64,000 bases of DNA, taken from positions 9,849,001 to 9,913,000 of the forward strand of contig NC_060026.1 in NCBI RefSeq assembly GCF_021134715.1. The letters are read 5' to 3'. Shown here piece by piece: positions 30,547-41,482 of the stretch. Both the position numbers and the translations under genes were made by a program. Each line of letters begins with the position of its first letter. The first letter of the stretch is position 1. Under the pieces are notes generated by a model. It made no database searches. It was not told where the DNA came from and saw only the letters and a list, made by a program, of their open reading frames with translations. The DNA is from Daphnia pulex (Eukaryota > Arthropoda > Branchiopoda > Diplostraca > Daphniidae).

Positions 30547-30642
30547 CCTTCGATAGCTCAGTTGGTAGAGCGGTGGACTGTAGTGACACGATGTAAAATG
30601 CAAGGAATCCATAGGTCGCTGGTTCAACTCCGGCTCGAAGGA
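30547..30642 (+). tRNA. tRNA-Tyr(GTA), unit 22, with intron
   Basis: Common form. Confidence 0.93.
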
Positions 30643-30878
30643 GAGCACTTGTGATTACGCATTGAGTGGGCAACAGAAAATAGATAAAGCTGATATTCAT
30701 GTATATTCAAAATAGAGTGTAGTAATGGAAAATCCAACATGTACTATTGGGGTACGCATATCTACAACGGTAAGTTGACAACATCACCGTGTAAATATGA
30801 AATGTATAGCTCAAAAATGGGACACAATTAATGGTTAGTAATTGTAGCCGGCAACAAACGGTGTTAGAAAAGTTGCGT

Positions 30879-30950
30879 GGCTCATTGGTCTAGTGGTATG
30901 ATTCTTGCTTTGGGTGTAAGAGGCCCCGGGTTCAAATCCCGGATGAGCCC
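30879..30950 (+). tRNA. tRNA-Pro(TGG), unit 22
   Basis: Common form. Confidence 0.9.
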
Positions 30951-31020
30951 CTACAAAATTTCAGCTGAGATGGTAAACCTCTTATTGTATTATTTAGATG
31001 AATGTTAACATTGCAAACGT

Positions 31021-31102
31021 GGTAGCGTGGCCGAGCGGTCCAAGGCGCTGGTTTAAGGCACCAGTCTCTTCGGGGGCATGGGTTCGAATCCCATCGCTGC
31101 CA
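31021..31102 (+). tRNA. tRNA-Leu(AAG), unit 22
   Basis: Common form. Confidence 0.92.
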
Positions 31103-31173
31103 ACGTCAATTTTGCTCAAACTGTTGTAGCATAGCAAGGAATCGATTTTTGTGCACTTACGGGCAACGTTAAT

Positions 31174-31246
31174 GGTCGTGTGGCCTAATGGATAAGGCAT
31201 CGGACTTCGGATCCGAAGATTGCAGGTTCGAGTCCTGCTACGATCA
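31174..31246 (+). tRNA. tRNA-Arg(TCG), unit 22
   Basis: Anticodon TCG; one change in the D arm/anticodon stem junction (AAGGCATCGG). Confidence 0.88.
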
Positions 31247-31554
31247 CTCGCAAACGGTTATTTTGGCTATTTCGAAATGCGCGCGCGAAAAATTACAAAC
31301 AAAGAATTAGCAATCCATTTGCAATTGCTCCTGGTTGTAAGCCAAAGTACACATCAAAGAGAACATCCGAGGTTCCCGCCCAAAAAATTGGTCTAAGGAG
31401 TGGAATCAATGAATCCCTATCGTACGATCTCTATTCCCTATACCAAATTAAGCTGTGGTATTTCCTTAGGAAAAAACATTTGGGACTCGTGACTGTACCT
31501 TAGAACACATGATGTGTCTAATGGCAGGGATCGGTGCCAAAAGTAAAACAATTG

Positions 31555-31626
31555 GGGCCCATCCGGGAATTGAACCCGGGATCACTTACACCCGAAGCAA
31601 GTATCATACTACTAGACCAATGAGCC
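31555..31626 (-). tRNA. tRNA-Pro(CGG), unit 22
   Basis: Common form; the last minus-strand tRNA-Pro before the array ends. Confidence 0.92.
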
Positions 31627-31726
31627 CTATTATCTTTCATTATTGATTCGAAATTTTTTTTATTATTATTACAATCCAAATGTCGTGCATAAAAATAAAC
31701 ACGATTGATAGAAATGGGATTAAAAA

Positions 31727-31798
31727 AGGTCCCACTGAAAATCGAACTCAGATTATCAGAGTCAAAGTCTGATGTGATAACCATTACACCATGGAACC
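31727..31798 (-). tRNA. tRNA-Gln(TTG), unit 22
   Basis: Anticodon TTG; T-stem change as in unit 7. Confidence 0.88.
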
Positions 31799-31969
31799 TT
31801 CCAACGGATGTCACCAGCACTGCTACTACAATGTAAATTTGTCGTTAAATTTGGTGGAATTTAGGGCCATGTGCTGATTCCTTCAACTCAGTGATTTCGA
31901 TGATTTAAAACATGATCTTTTGGTGCATGTTAATGGAGTATATTGCGATGTTCGACAGAAAGAAAACAA

Positions 31970-32065
31970 CCTTCGATAGCTCAGTTGGTAGAGCGGTGGA
32001 CTGTAGTGACACGATGTAAAATGCAAGGAATCCATAGGTCGCTGGTTCAACTCCGGCTCGAAGGA
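31970..32065 (+). tRNA. tRNA-Tyr(GTA), unit 23, with intron
   Basis: Common form. Confidence 0.93.
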
Positions 32066-32302
32066 GAGCACTTGTGATTACGCATTGAGTGGGCAACAGA
32101 AAATAGATAAAGCTGATAGTCATGTATATTCAAAATAGAGTGTAGTAATGGAAAATTCAACATGTACTATTGGGGTACGCATATCTACAACGGAAAGTTG
32201 ACAACATCACCGTGTAAATATGAAATGTATAGCTCAAAAATGGGACACAATTAATGGTTAGTAATTGTAGCCGGCAACAAACGGTGTTTAAAAAAGTTGC
32301 GT

Positions 32303-32374
32303 GGCTCATTGGTCTAGTGGTATGATTCTTGCTTTAGGTGTAAGAGGCCCCGGGTTCAAATCCCGGATGAGCCC
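32303..32374 (+). tRNA. tRNA-Pro body with TAG anticodon, unit 23
   Basis: The full 72-base cloverleaf is intact with a fully paired acceptor, but the loop TTTAGGT gives anticodon TAG (leucine CUA) instead of TGG. Unlike the unit 4 relic, nothing else is broken, so this could be transcribed; its charging is an open question. Confidence 0.83.
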
Positions 32375-32444
32375 CTACAATATTTCAGCTGAGATGGTAA
32401 ACCTCTTATTGTATTATTTAGATGAATGTTAACATTGCAAACGT

Positions 32445-32526
32445 GGTAGCGTGGCCGAGCGGTCCAAGGCGCTGGTTTAAGGCACCAGTCCCTTCGGGGG
32501 TATGGGTTCGAATCCCATCGCTGCCA
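32445..32526 (+). tRNA. tRNA-Leu(AAG), unit 23
   Basis: Anticodon AAG; two changes in the long variable arm and T stem (CCCTTCGGGGGTATGGG). Confidence 0.87.
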
Positions 32527-32597
32527 ACGTCAATTTTGTTCAAACTGTTGTAGCATAGCAAGGAATCGATGATTGTGCACTTACGGGCAACGTTAAT

Positions 32598-32669
32598 GGT
32601 CGTGTGGCCTAATGGATAAGGCGTCGGACTTCGGATCCGAAGATTGCAGGTCTAGTCCTGCTACGATCA
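32598..32669 (+). pseudogene. tRNA-Arg(TCG) with T-arm deletion, unit 23
   Basis: Box B reads AGGTCTAGTCC instead of AGGTTCGAGTCC: one base is lost and one changed, so the T loop and box B are damaged. It is the last tRNA gene of the array. Confidence 0.75.
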
Positions 32670-32749
32670 CTCGCAAACGGTTATTTTGGCTATTTCGAAA
32701 TGCGCGCGCGAAAAGTTACAAACAAAGAATTAGCAATCCATTTGCAATT

Positions 32750-33391
32750 GTTGATTACTAGAGGATCGCGAAGCGATCCGAAGAGTAATCAGGATTACAC
32801 GAGAAAAGAGAAGTGAGACCCTAAGGGTGTAGACACGATGTATTTAGGGATTTAGCTCATACAAAAAAACAAAAGAAGGCTACCTCGGCCCGGACAACGC
32901 CCCCAATACTCAGACATTTAGCGAATGGGAAACAAAAATTTAGGCAATAAAACATCAGCGTTGGCCGGACAATAAGGTGGAGGAGTAGGAAAAACAACCA
33001 GAGAGCCGGAAGTCTGCCGGGTGAAAAACAAAAAATAAACAAACGTGAACATAAAGGACCTGGGGAGAAAAAACCTGGAAACCAGGAAAAAACCAAGCCA
33101 AGAATTCTTCAGATGAAGGACGGCTAATTCTTGTGACGTTGAACAGACAATATAAGGCCGGGACTAGTTTTGCCCGTTCTTCCTTCCACCTGCGTTATTG
33201 GTCTTTCTGAACTGAAACCTGGAATCGGCAGTTGACAAAATTAATAATAAGAAACCGAAACAAAAAAACAGCATCACAACAGAAAAGAAATCACGGGAGG
33301 GCGGTGGGAGGAGACCCTTAGGGTCTCACTTCTCTTTTCTCGTGTAATCCTGATTACTCTTCGGATCGCTTCGCGATCCTCTAGTAATCAA
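32750..33391. repeat. 78-base inverted repeat at the recombinase end of the DIRS-like element
   Basis: The arms are 32750-32827 and 33313-33391, near-perfect reverse complements separated by about 485 bases. Each arm contains its own small hairpin (GGATCGCGAAGCGATCC) and ends in the palindrome ACCCTAAGGGT. A third copy of that palindrome lies at about 33420, after the hairpin CGAAACGTTACGTTTCG. Inverted terminal repeats and internal complementary regions are known in DIRS elements. Here both arms lie on one side of the coding region, so this may be a terminal repeat paired with the internal region or a separate foldback insertion. The stretch between the arms has no convincing gene. Confidence 0.75.
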
Positions 33392-33483
33392 CAATTACAC
33401 TTCGAAACGTTACGTTTCGACCCTAAGGGTGACTTCAAAGCGTGATGCACTTAGATTGAGTTGATTAACACAGCCGCTTCTAC

Positions 33484-34565
33484 TTACGGAACTGATTCCC
33501 TTCTGTAGAATCTACTAAAGGTCGATTCGGCCGCCCAACATCCCGCGTGTAGAATCGCATCGATAGAAAGACCTGAGGTCGCGGCTTTTGAAGCCGCCGC
33601 ACCCCTAGTTGAATGCGCACCGAACACTGACGTGTCAACTCCGGCGGATCCTATGAAACACTTAATCCAACGGCTGATCGTATTGGACGAAACTTCACGG
33701 AATGGAGAAACTAACAGAATAAAAACATGAGTAGGCGCCGAGACGGCCCGGCTGTTCACTGTACGCTCCACATAAGATTCGAGAGCGCATACCGGGCAAC
33801 ATAATTCCTCCTCTAAGTGGGAAATAAACACTTCTTGCAGAGCACCGTTGTGTTGAGCCTAGAAAGGACAAATTTAACGCCGGATTCCGAAAAAATCAAT
33901 GAATTAGTGGAGATTGCCGCTATCTCCGAAACACGCAAAAGAGACGCCAATGCCACAAGAGTAACTGTCTTGAGGGATAGATTTTTAATGGACAACCGAG
34001 AATTTTCACCTAGCACTGACACGAAACGAACGACCAGCTCCGGATCCCAAATGGAATTATACTTCGGTTTAGGGGGATTAATGTTATAACAGCCACTCAT
34101 TAAACTTTTCACCAGAGGGTGCTGGCCGATTGGGTGGTTGTCAATGTGCGGGAGGGTGCTGGACAGCATGGAACGGTGGACATTAATGGTGCTATAGGCC
34201 TTTCCTTCCGTATGAAGCGAGGCCAAAAATTCCAAAACGGAACTTAAAGGAGGCGACAGGGGATTCTCACTCCTTCGAAGGCACCAATCGACCCAATTTC
34301 GCCAAGCCGACCCGTAAGCTGCGTGAGTGGCCGGACGGTTGCCGGCCAAGAGAATGTCGACCAACGGCTTCGAAAATCCTTGCAAATGGAAGGATTCCCG
34401 GATAATTTCCAGGCGGCTAGCCGGAGCGATCCCGTCGACAGAAGTGGGTGGGGAATTCCGAGCGGAGAGACTAGGAGAGACGACGTCGGCTTCAGTATAA
34501 GGGGAACGTCGCAAACCAGCTCCAGGAGAACCGGAAACCACGGCTGAGTCGGCCACACTGGGCAA
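33484..34565 (-). other. DIRS element: tyrosine recombinase region (fossil)
   Basis: The region encodes phage-integrase-type tyrosine recombinase: an N-terminal SAM-like core-binding part (ATHAAYGSAWRNWVDWC) and a catalytic part with the H-x-x-R motif (AHSTRGAAA) and the final histidine and tyrosine (HAGCW, TFSRFY). In DIRS elements this enzyme integrates circular DNA without target duplication. It overlaps the end of the RT region, as is common in this family. Confidence 0.85.
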
Positions 34566-36325
34566 ACCAGAACAATGTTAGCTCTTTCCCTGGAAATTTT
34601 TTCAAGACATTTGAAAATAAGGGCAAATGGGGGGAAGGCATAGCCTGATAAACCCTTCCAGTTGCGAGCGCACGCATTGACACCCGCAGCGCCCGGTTGG
34701 GGGCCCCAAGAAATAAAATTTGGCAACTGCGCGTTCCACGACGAACTAAACAAATCCGTCCGCGAAGGAAACGTACCGTTGATGCGATCAAATGTATTTC
34801 GGCACAACATCCAGTCGCTGGAATCACTTTTTGAACGAGATTCTCTATCGGCCACCACGTTTAAGACACCAGCCAAGTGAACTGCCTCCACCGATAAGCG
34901 GCGGGACTCGCAAAATTCGGTCAAGCGAACGGCTGCTGTTGATAAAGCCAAGGAGCGCGTACCTCCATTTTTGTTAATGTAGCACACGGCGGTAGTGTTG
35001 TCGAGATACAAACGCACTGAAAGCTCCCGGGCCTCCCCAAGGAAAGACTCAAGCGCGAAAAGAGCGCCTAAGAGTTCTAGCTCGTTAATGTGCTTAGACG
35101 AATCCGACCGCGTCCAAGGACCCCGTGCCGTGATGCCATTACAAACTGCGCCCCAGCCCGATAATGAAGCGTCTGAACATATCTCCACATCCGGAACTTT
35201 TGGAAAAAATTGCTTCCCGTTAACGGAAGCTAAATTCTCCAGCCACCACTCCAGATCAGCCCTAGCGGCTAGCGGCAAGGCAAAACAAAACGATAAATTC
35301 CCCTGCGCTTTCTTAGATTCACTGATATAAAAGCGTTGCATACTCCGGTAATGAGATTGGGCGAAAGGAATAGTAGGTATCGCCCAATTAAAATTCCCCA
35401 AAATAGAGGCGATACTGCGTAACGACACCGTGTTAGCTTCCAGGGCCTTTTTACACATATCCCGGACCAAAATGACTCTTTTTTCTGGGAGCGCAAAGGA
35501 CATATCAATTGAATTAACAACAATTCCCAGATACTCAATAACTTGGGTTGGGATAGCGACAGATTTTTCCCAATTAACTATAAAACCCAAACTCTCGAGC
35601 AAAGAAATGGCCACCGATAGATCGGAAAGAGCCCCCTCCCTCGTGCTGCTAAAAAACAAAAGGTCGTCTAAATAGATTACCAAACGAATTCCCCTTTTTC
35701 TAAGCCAAGCCACGACAACCTTCATTAATTTGGTGAAAACGCGGGGGGCAGGGGCAAGACCAAAGGCCATACAACGGAATTCAAAAATCCTGCCATTCCA
35801 AGAAAAACGAAGGAATTTACACAACGAATCGCGCACGCCCACTAAAAAATACGCATCCTTAAGGTCAATTTTAACCATAAAGTCCCCCTCCCTTAATAAC
35901 GATCGTACCGAGTTCAAATTTTCCATCTTGAAATGTTCGTAACGGATGTAGCTGTTCAATGGACGCAAGTTTACAATAGGCCTAAACAAGCCGTCACCGC
36001 TTTTAGGAATGCAGAAAAAAGCGCAAACAAAGCCCGGAGACTTATCAAAAATCTCCACAACCGCTTTCTTCTGTAAAAGACTGTCGATTTCCGTACTACA
36101 AACAGCCGCCATCTTAGCCGACATGCCAATATCTCTCGGCCGGACGGTCTGAACCGGGACCAAAATAAAGTCGATATCCAACCCGTTGGAAATCGTATCT
36201 AAGACCCAAGGATCGTCAGTGATAGAGGCCCAAAAAGACGCAAACAACCGCAAGCGACCACCTACGCTTGGAGGTGGAGAGATGACGGGCAAAGAAGGGG
36301 AATTAATGAAGGACAACCTCGGCAC
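34244..36325 (-). other. DIRS element: reverse transcriptase-RNase H region (fossil)
   Basis: A 693-residue open frame. The RT fingers and palm are recognisable (KKAVVEIFDKSPGFVCAFFC, then KIDLKDAYF), with the active-site box YLDD near residue 219. RNase H follows (ICSDASLSGWGA near residue 380; LYLDNTTAVCYINK near residue 440). The part after RNase H (DLFSSSWNAQLPNFISWGPQ and YAFPPFALI) is typical of DIRS/PAT-like elements. No adenine methyltransferase domain is evident. Confidence 0.9.
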
Positions 36326-36906
36326 ATACCTTCTGTCGTTGCTGAAATTATTTTTCGGCCTCTGAAATCCATTTTTCTTTCCTTGGAAACCAAAATCGCG
36401 GAAGCCCTCGCTGCGCCGACTCTCAAAAGGTTGGCCAGCAGCCTGACCGTGGCGGGCCGGACGGAAATTCGGTTTTCTCCTGCCTCTTCCGAATGAACCG
36501 GGATCCGAGCCGCAATAGCTCTGTCAGCCGCATTAAGTGTGACGTCGTTCTGCGCTTCCTTAAGCTTACGTGACAGGAAAACGTCGGTGAACAAGAGCTC
36601 TCGAGCCTCCTTGCCCTCCGCGAATGCACTCTTTTCTTCCAGAAGAAATTCCAAGTGTGGCTCAACTTTTTTCACGTATGCCTCACGTCTTAGCTTGGTG
36701 ATGTTGGCGTACGCTCGACCCCACTGCTGTAGGGATGCTTCCACTGTGCGCCTAATTCTAGCTTCCATCGGTGACGGCTCCTCCGTTTGACCGTCGCCAA
36801 AACTTCTCATCCGCGCAGCTAGTTCAATGAGTGGGGGAGCGATGTCCATAATTTTAAGTTGGATTTTTGTCAGCGCATCATCTTTAGTCTGGACCTCTTT
36901 AAGCAT
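36262..36906 (-). other. DIRS element: Gag-like region, incomplete (fossil)
   Basis: A 214-residue frame upstream of RT, rich in charged helices. It overlaps the RT frame by about 60 bases. Position and composition fit the Gag of DIRS elements; its upstream part is missing at the junction with the Gypsy fragment. Confidence 0.6.
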
Positions 36907-36914
36907 CGACGACC

Positions 36915-37800
36915 ATCCACCACATCAACCTGGTAAACTTGGGCAAGAATTTTGTTGCCTTTTCTTTCTTCTTTGGCTTACGCCGCACTAACACCATTTA
37001 ACCTGGTTTTAACGGCTTCATGACTTCACGACGCAAATCCGCCAATGCTTTCACTTTAGACTGTTTTTAAATTATGCGAATGTACACTTCTCTTCTTAAA
37101 TCATATACATGACTGCGACCGATCCATTCGCCAGGAAAAAAACATTATCTAACGGCACCCTTTGTTTGCGGCCGAACACAACTTCAAACGGCATCTTCTC
37201 CGCCGTACTCTGCACTGAAGTGTTTATGGCAAAGTCTACTTCTTTTTGGTGCGTGTCTCATTCGTTGTGATCGGTTTTTACACAAGCTGCAATAGCCAAT
37301 ACTAGTGTCCGGTTAACTCGCTTGACCAAACCTGAAATGTGTGGATGCTCACCGGTGGCAAAAACCGTGTCTGATGCTCCATCCTTTCATTGCGTCAGCT
37401 GTAAACTTGGCGGTGAAAGCTGTACCTTGGTCTGAAATGATGCAAGCCAGACACTTGTGTGTGAACACCACATCATTCGTGAGGAATTCGACCAATTTCT
37501 CAGCTGTTGTGTCTGGAACGGCGGCTATCTCTACATACTAAGATAGGGCGTCTATGGCAACAATTATATGTTGATTCCCTCGTGTCGGTTTTTTAAAGGG
37601 GCCAAGATGGTCAACGACGACTGATTCAAAACAACTTGTTGGAGGTGGAATCGGGTAAATGAATTCAAATGGTTTACCGCTTTGGTGTTAATGTAACTGA
37701 CAATAAAGGCAAGATAGAACATATTTACGAACATCAACTGATATTCAGGGCAACCTGTACCACTGCCAGACTCTCTGAAGTTTTTTCCACACACATATGA
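36915..37800 (-). mobile_element. Gypsy-type (Ty3-like) integrase fragment, broken
   Basis: Minus-strand translation in several frames shows integrase core pieces such as PTRGNQHIIVAIDALS and SDQGTAFTAKFTADA, the latter around the second catalytic Asp, followed by a C-terminal LVRRKPKK stretch. It is a fossil with several breaks and no LTRs in sight. The DIRS-like element adjoins or inserted next to it. Confidence 0.75.
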
Positions 37801-39990
37801 CCTGCTGCTGGGACATCATGACAAAAATAAAGAACAGTATTACGTAAGGTGTTAAGGATAAAATTAAATATAAATTAAAATCAACGGGGTATGCAATTTC
37901 ACTCGTTTCTCATTCTTCTACCTATCCAGAACTCAATTCATATTCAAAAGGAGATATTTTGAGCTACCAGACAACCCTATCGCTCATTTTAAATCCAATA
38001 AAAGTGGTTTGACTAAAAGTGTTGAACAATGACTTTTGAATCTACAGCTTATTTGTGGAAAGCATTTTTTAATGGTAAGTTCTATGAGCATTTTGTATAC
38101 TATAGTATTTACGTGAAACACTATGCTTTCCATACTAAGGGAAGCAAAATGTGTTGAAAAAAACATCACGATTTTTCACTTAGCGTAGATGTCGGTTTTA
38201 ATACTTCAAACAAGGAATGTAACAGATTTTTACGGAAACTAAAAAAAATGAAAAAAACTCATTGTTGTATGTATTGTATGTAAAGTTCATAACTCAAAAT
38301 AGGTAAATTAACATAATTTTTTTCACTCTTATTAAAAAATTAATTTGTAAACAGAAATTACTCATTGACTGACGGTACAGAAACATTCCTTGCAGAAGTT
38401 GTCAAGGATAATTCTTTGATGACATCGCCATAAATTTTATTAAACAAACTATTTTTTCCTGAAATAGTAGATGATACATTTCCCAACGAGGTCCTTTCGC
38501 TTCAAAAAGAACTTCTATAAATTAAAATGGAGAGGGATGCTGAATGCTGGCCTTAGAAAGATTGAGACATTATCTGCAATGATAGAGGAGTTATCTTTTT
38601 CTAAAAGACCAAATTAAGGTTATTTGATCCAGTTAAAAACTTTAACTTGCTAAATCTGTGTTAGTTCAACTAACGATATTACTTTATGCTATACTAGACT
38701 AAATAGCTATGAGCAAAAAAGATAAGTCAAGCTGCCAATCGACCGATTGAAATAAAGGTTTTTTATCGGCATTACAATATCGAAGAAATAAAATACGGGA
38801 TTCTATCAATTTTACATGTGCATCTTTTGAAAAAGAAATGCAAGATTATCACGTTGGAGGATAAGTTATTAGCATATTTTTTGTCTCAAAATTCTATATG
38901 TGTGCAGAATTAAGCTTTTTCTTTATCAACCGGTAAAATTACCATAATAGGAACAAACATTACAATTCCACACCTTGGTATGTCTCTGGTTCAATATGTA
39001 TACCCGGTTATCTCCAAACCCCCCCTTTTCATCTTGCATGTTGATAGTAGATTCGTAGAAAAGTCAAATCGTTATCAGATTCTCACTCTTCTTTCTCGTC
39101 GACTAAGAATCCACTATCATCTTTACCCAAATCTCCACCCAAAAAAGGCCTTGCCGTGCTCTTTATGTCTGTATTATGAAATCGACATCAATCACCATTA
39201 TGAGGAATAAGAATTTGGGGTTTTTACTTTCTGAAACGATTACTATAGATTCCTCAATCTGAACTGAACTCGGCCATTTTACCACCTTCGAGGAAGAGCA
39301 AGAAGACAGCGATGGGAATGAAGAACCGACTGAGTACACGACCGGTGCCGACATCACTGACTTTGGGTCGGAAAACGTAAATGACCATTCGTCAGGTTCA
39401 GATTCTTCTTCTTCTTTATTCTCCACTAACAACTCCACTCGCAATGGCCAACTATACTTCCGTTGAACATTCCCTTCCCAAACAAAAAATAAAATACCCA
39501 GTCATCTCCAAGATGATTAGATTGGTATGGAGGTTAGGTTAGTCCGTGATAATATTTAAAACTTTAAAAACTATTAGATATATCTCAAAAACTAGATTCG
39601 CTTCATACCAATGTACATTTGATGGAGTCAGAGGCTGGGGTCCTCACATATCAAGATTATGTAAAAGATGCCCCAATTTCCCACGAGGGAGGGTAATAAA
39701 TTCCCATATAATTTTTCTCATTAAAAAGACTTCTTTGTTCGTTTGTTAACTAGACCCTATCAGAAAAATCTATGTTTTGGTCAAGCCATTGCGTAAGATA
39801 GCTGCCAAACCTGAACTCCCTTCCAGTAAGGTGGTGGAAGTACCCACTCCAGAAGATGGCGATAAATTAGGAAGGGTCAATAACGTCTAAAGCCACTACT
39901 TTTCTCAATTTTTTTAGAAGTTTGTTAAGTATTCTTTGATGTTAAGGAAATTTTGTTTACTCTGATTAGAAATGTTGGAACCAAACTGTG
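37801..39990. other. AT-rich stretch without a recognisable gene
   Basis: Only short ORFs occur, none with a recognisable motif. A minus-strand frame at 39163-39444 (93 aa) is acidic at its N-terminus (EEEESEPDEWSFTFSDP) and then serine-rich; it could be an exon, but I see no supporting splice context. Confidence 0.4.
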
Positions 39991-39999
39991 TTTTAGACC

Positions 40000-40592
40000 C
40001 CTGAGGTCATCACTTTTCACAGGTTTATCGCTTTCCACGGAATTTGTGTTAATGTTTATTTAAGCATGCCTTACTTCATACCTTTTTCCCAAAAATTGAC
40101 TCTGTAAAAAAATATATAGAGTTCAAGCCAATGGGTTGGGCAACTGCAATCCCTCAACTCAGTTAGTTGTAAATACCCACTCCGGAAGCTTGCTACAAGA
40201 TGGATATGGAAACTAGACAGACCCCCCTCCACCAAACAGTTGCGAAGTAAGTTTGCCTAACTGTTTAAATTGACTATGAACTCACAACAAATGAATTAAA
40301 ATAAATATTCTGTTCAATCAATGAAACTACCCTTTTTTATAGCTCAAAGCAATATCTAGATATAAAAAAGGCAATTTAATCCTTATAAATATTCTTCTGG
40401 TATTCACAAAAAAACCTTTTTACCCTATGAATTTACCAACACAAAGTTATCTTGTCTATTAATTTTTGTATCCTTTAAAAGTAATAAGTCTTTCAAACAA
40501 AATCAAAGTACATCTCCTTTCTAAATTAAGATAGCATTAAAGTTTGAATTCCTACAGAAGTAAACGAAAAAACAATTTTGAAATTTGCAAGA
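40000..40592. repeat. Left arm of a widely spaced inverted repeat
   Basis: This segment reads, in reverse complement and with many small differences, like 48555-49312. Shared landmarks include the splice-like CAGTTGCGAAGTAAGTTTG, the TTGGGCAACTGCAAT region, and the AT-rich tail ending near GATAGCATTAAAGTTT. It includes a piece resembling the exon at 49310-49370 of the decayed RRM gene (DPPPPNSCE then GTAAGT), so the arms may be partial copies of that gene. Confidence 0.75.
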
Positions 40593-41470
40593 AGGGGAGA
40601 GCGGGGTCACTCAGGACAAAACAATTATTTTCCCAATATCTCTTAAACTATACATAACTTTTGAAAACAAATAAATAAATTGTTGAACGCCCCAATATCT
40701 TTGTCCTCTAATTTTTTCATAAAGATCGAATCATTAGTTTTGCTGTAATAAAGCTTTAAAAAAAAATATGAGAAAAAAAAATTTCAGGGGGGGGGGGACC
40801 TGGACAGAGAGGGGGGTGATAAAAGACATGGTTATAACTCTAATGCTATTGCAAAACTATTGAAAATTATATTCTTAATAGTTACATTGGTCATTAAAGT
40901 AATATAATATGTAAAAAAAAAATAATAATAATATGTTATCAAACTTTGGTCTTTAATGCTTGGGGGTGGAATGGACAACGCAGCGCTGAAAATGTAAAAA
41001 GAGGAGGTGCTTAGAAAGTTTCAAGTATTGAATCACAAATAAAAGTAAAGATGGTTTTTTTTACAAAATTATGTTGTTTTTTTTTTACAAAAAAATGTTG
41101 AAATTTTTATAGCCTACTACTTTTGCAGTCCATTACTACCCCAAAAAACATGTCCAGTATTACCATACCAAAATATTTCCCACTATTACCAAATTTGAAT
41201 GTTGGAAAAATAAAATCTTCTCGTTCGCATTCTTCAATGTGTTGACAGACAGGGTTTTTGAAGCAATTTGATTCTAGTAATTTGATTCTGGTATAACGTA
41301 TCAAGGCAGGGTTAATTGGTTGTCCAGGTTGCGGTGGATAATATAAGGAGCGGTTTCTCTTCTGGATTGATCAGTTCCTCAATTTTTTGGTTAAGGTTTT
41401 CTATTTTCCTTGAGTAAATCAATGAACGAAATAGTGAACCTTTCATCGAATAAAAACAGTGGTTGAAACA
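40593..41470. other. Low-complexity AT-rich stretch
   Basis: There is no convincing gene. It contains a G-run near 40788 and A/T runs near 40920 and 41080. A 65-aa minus-strand frame at 41107-41304 has no recognisable feature. Confidence 0.4.
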
Positions 41471-41482
41471 TTAAAAAAACAG

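Larger units (their letters stand above)
1..32749. repeat. Tandem array of 23 tRNA-gene units, ~1.42 kb each
   Basis: Units counted from the first base of tRNA-Tyr begin at 166, 1589, 3012, 4587, 6009, 7433, 8852, 10271, 11690, 13093, 14516, 15940, 17363, 18786, 20203, 21622, 23046, 24622, 26044, 27493, 28917, 30547 and 31970 (units 1-23 below). Most periods are 1417-1424 bases; exceptions are units 3 and 17 (about 1575, extra minus-strand tRNA-Pro), unit 9 (1403, deletion in tRNA-Tyr), unit 19 (1449, palindromic insertion) and unit 21 (1630, MITE insertion). Bases 1-165 are the tail of a further unit. Unit 23 is cut at about 32749, after tRNA-Arg, by the DIRS-type element. Gene order in each unit: Tyr+, Pro+, Leu+, Arg+, conserved spacer segment, Pro-, Gln-. 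Confidence 0.97.
32750..36910 (-). mobile_element. DIRS-like tyrosine-recombinase retroelement (fossil)
   Basis: On the minus strand the element carries, in order, a Gag-like region, a reverse transcriptase with RNase H, and a tyrosine recombinase, the layout of DIRS-type elements. There is no DDE integrase and there are no LTRs. The left edge joins the tRNA array within unit 23 at AATTG, a short sequence shared by both sides. The right edge, at about 36910, meets a Gypsy-type integrase fragment, so the start of Gag appears lost. Long open frames suggest a fairly young copy; it looks nearly whole except for that truncated end, with about one or two breaks at most. Confidence 0.85.

Noticed and set aside
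1-32749. Dozens of 60-122-residue minus-strand ORFs with recurring sequences such as RAGVEPATYGF and SRMGPNCFTFGTDPCH
   Set aside because: They are translations across tRNA genes and spacers (antisense tRNA-Tyr and sense tRNA-Pro/Gln). They recur only because the array repeats and show no start context or protein-like conservation beyond the DNA.
1-32749. CRISPR-like or satellite repeat reading of the array
   Set aside because: Repeat units contain complete tRNA genes with promoter boxes, and there are no short-repeat/unique-spacer patterns.
32857-33096. 79-residue hydrophobic minus-strand ORF between the inverted-repeat arms
   Set aside because: Phe/Leu-rich with no known domain; composition follows the A/G-rich DNA of the spacer.
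33817-36790. Plus-strand ORFs of 60-111 residues over the DIRS-like element
   Set aside because: They are antisense shadows of the long minus-strand RT, recombinase and Gag-like frames.
40780-40800. G-run (also 58374-58389) and C-run (59994-60010) as possible G-quadruplex regulators
   Set aside because: Simple homopolymer tracts without the spaced G-run pattern; no link to a promoter except loosely at 59994.
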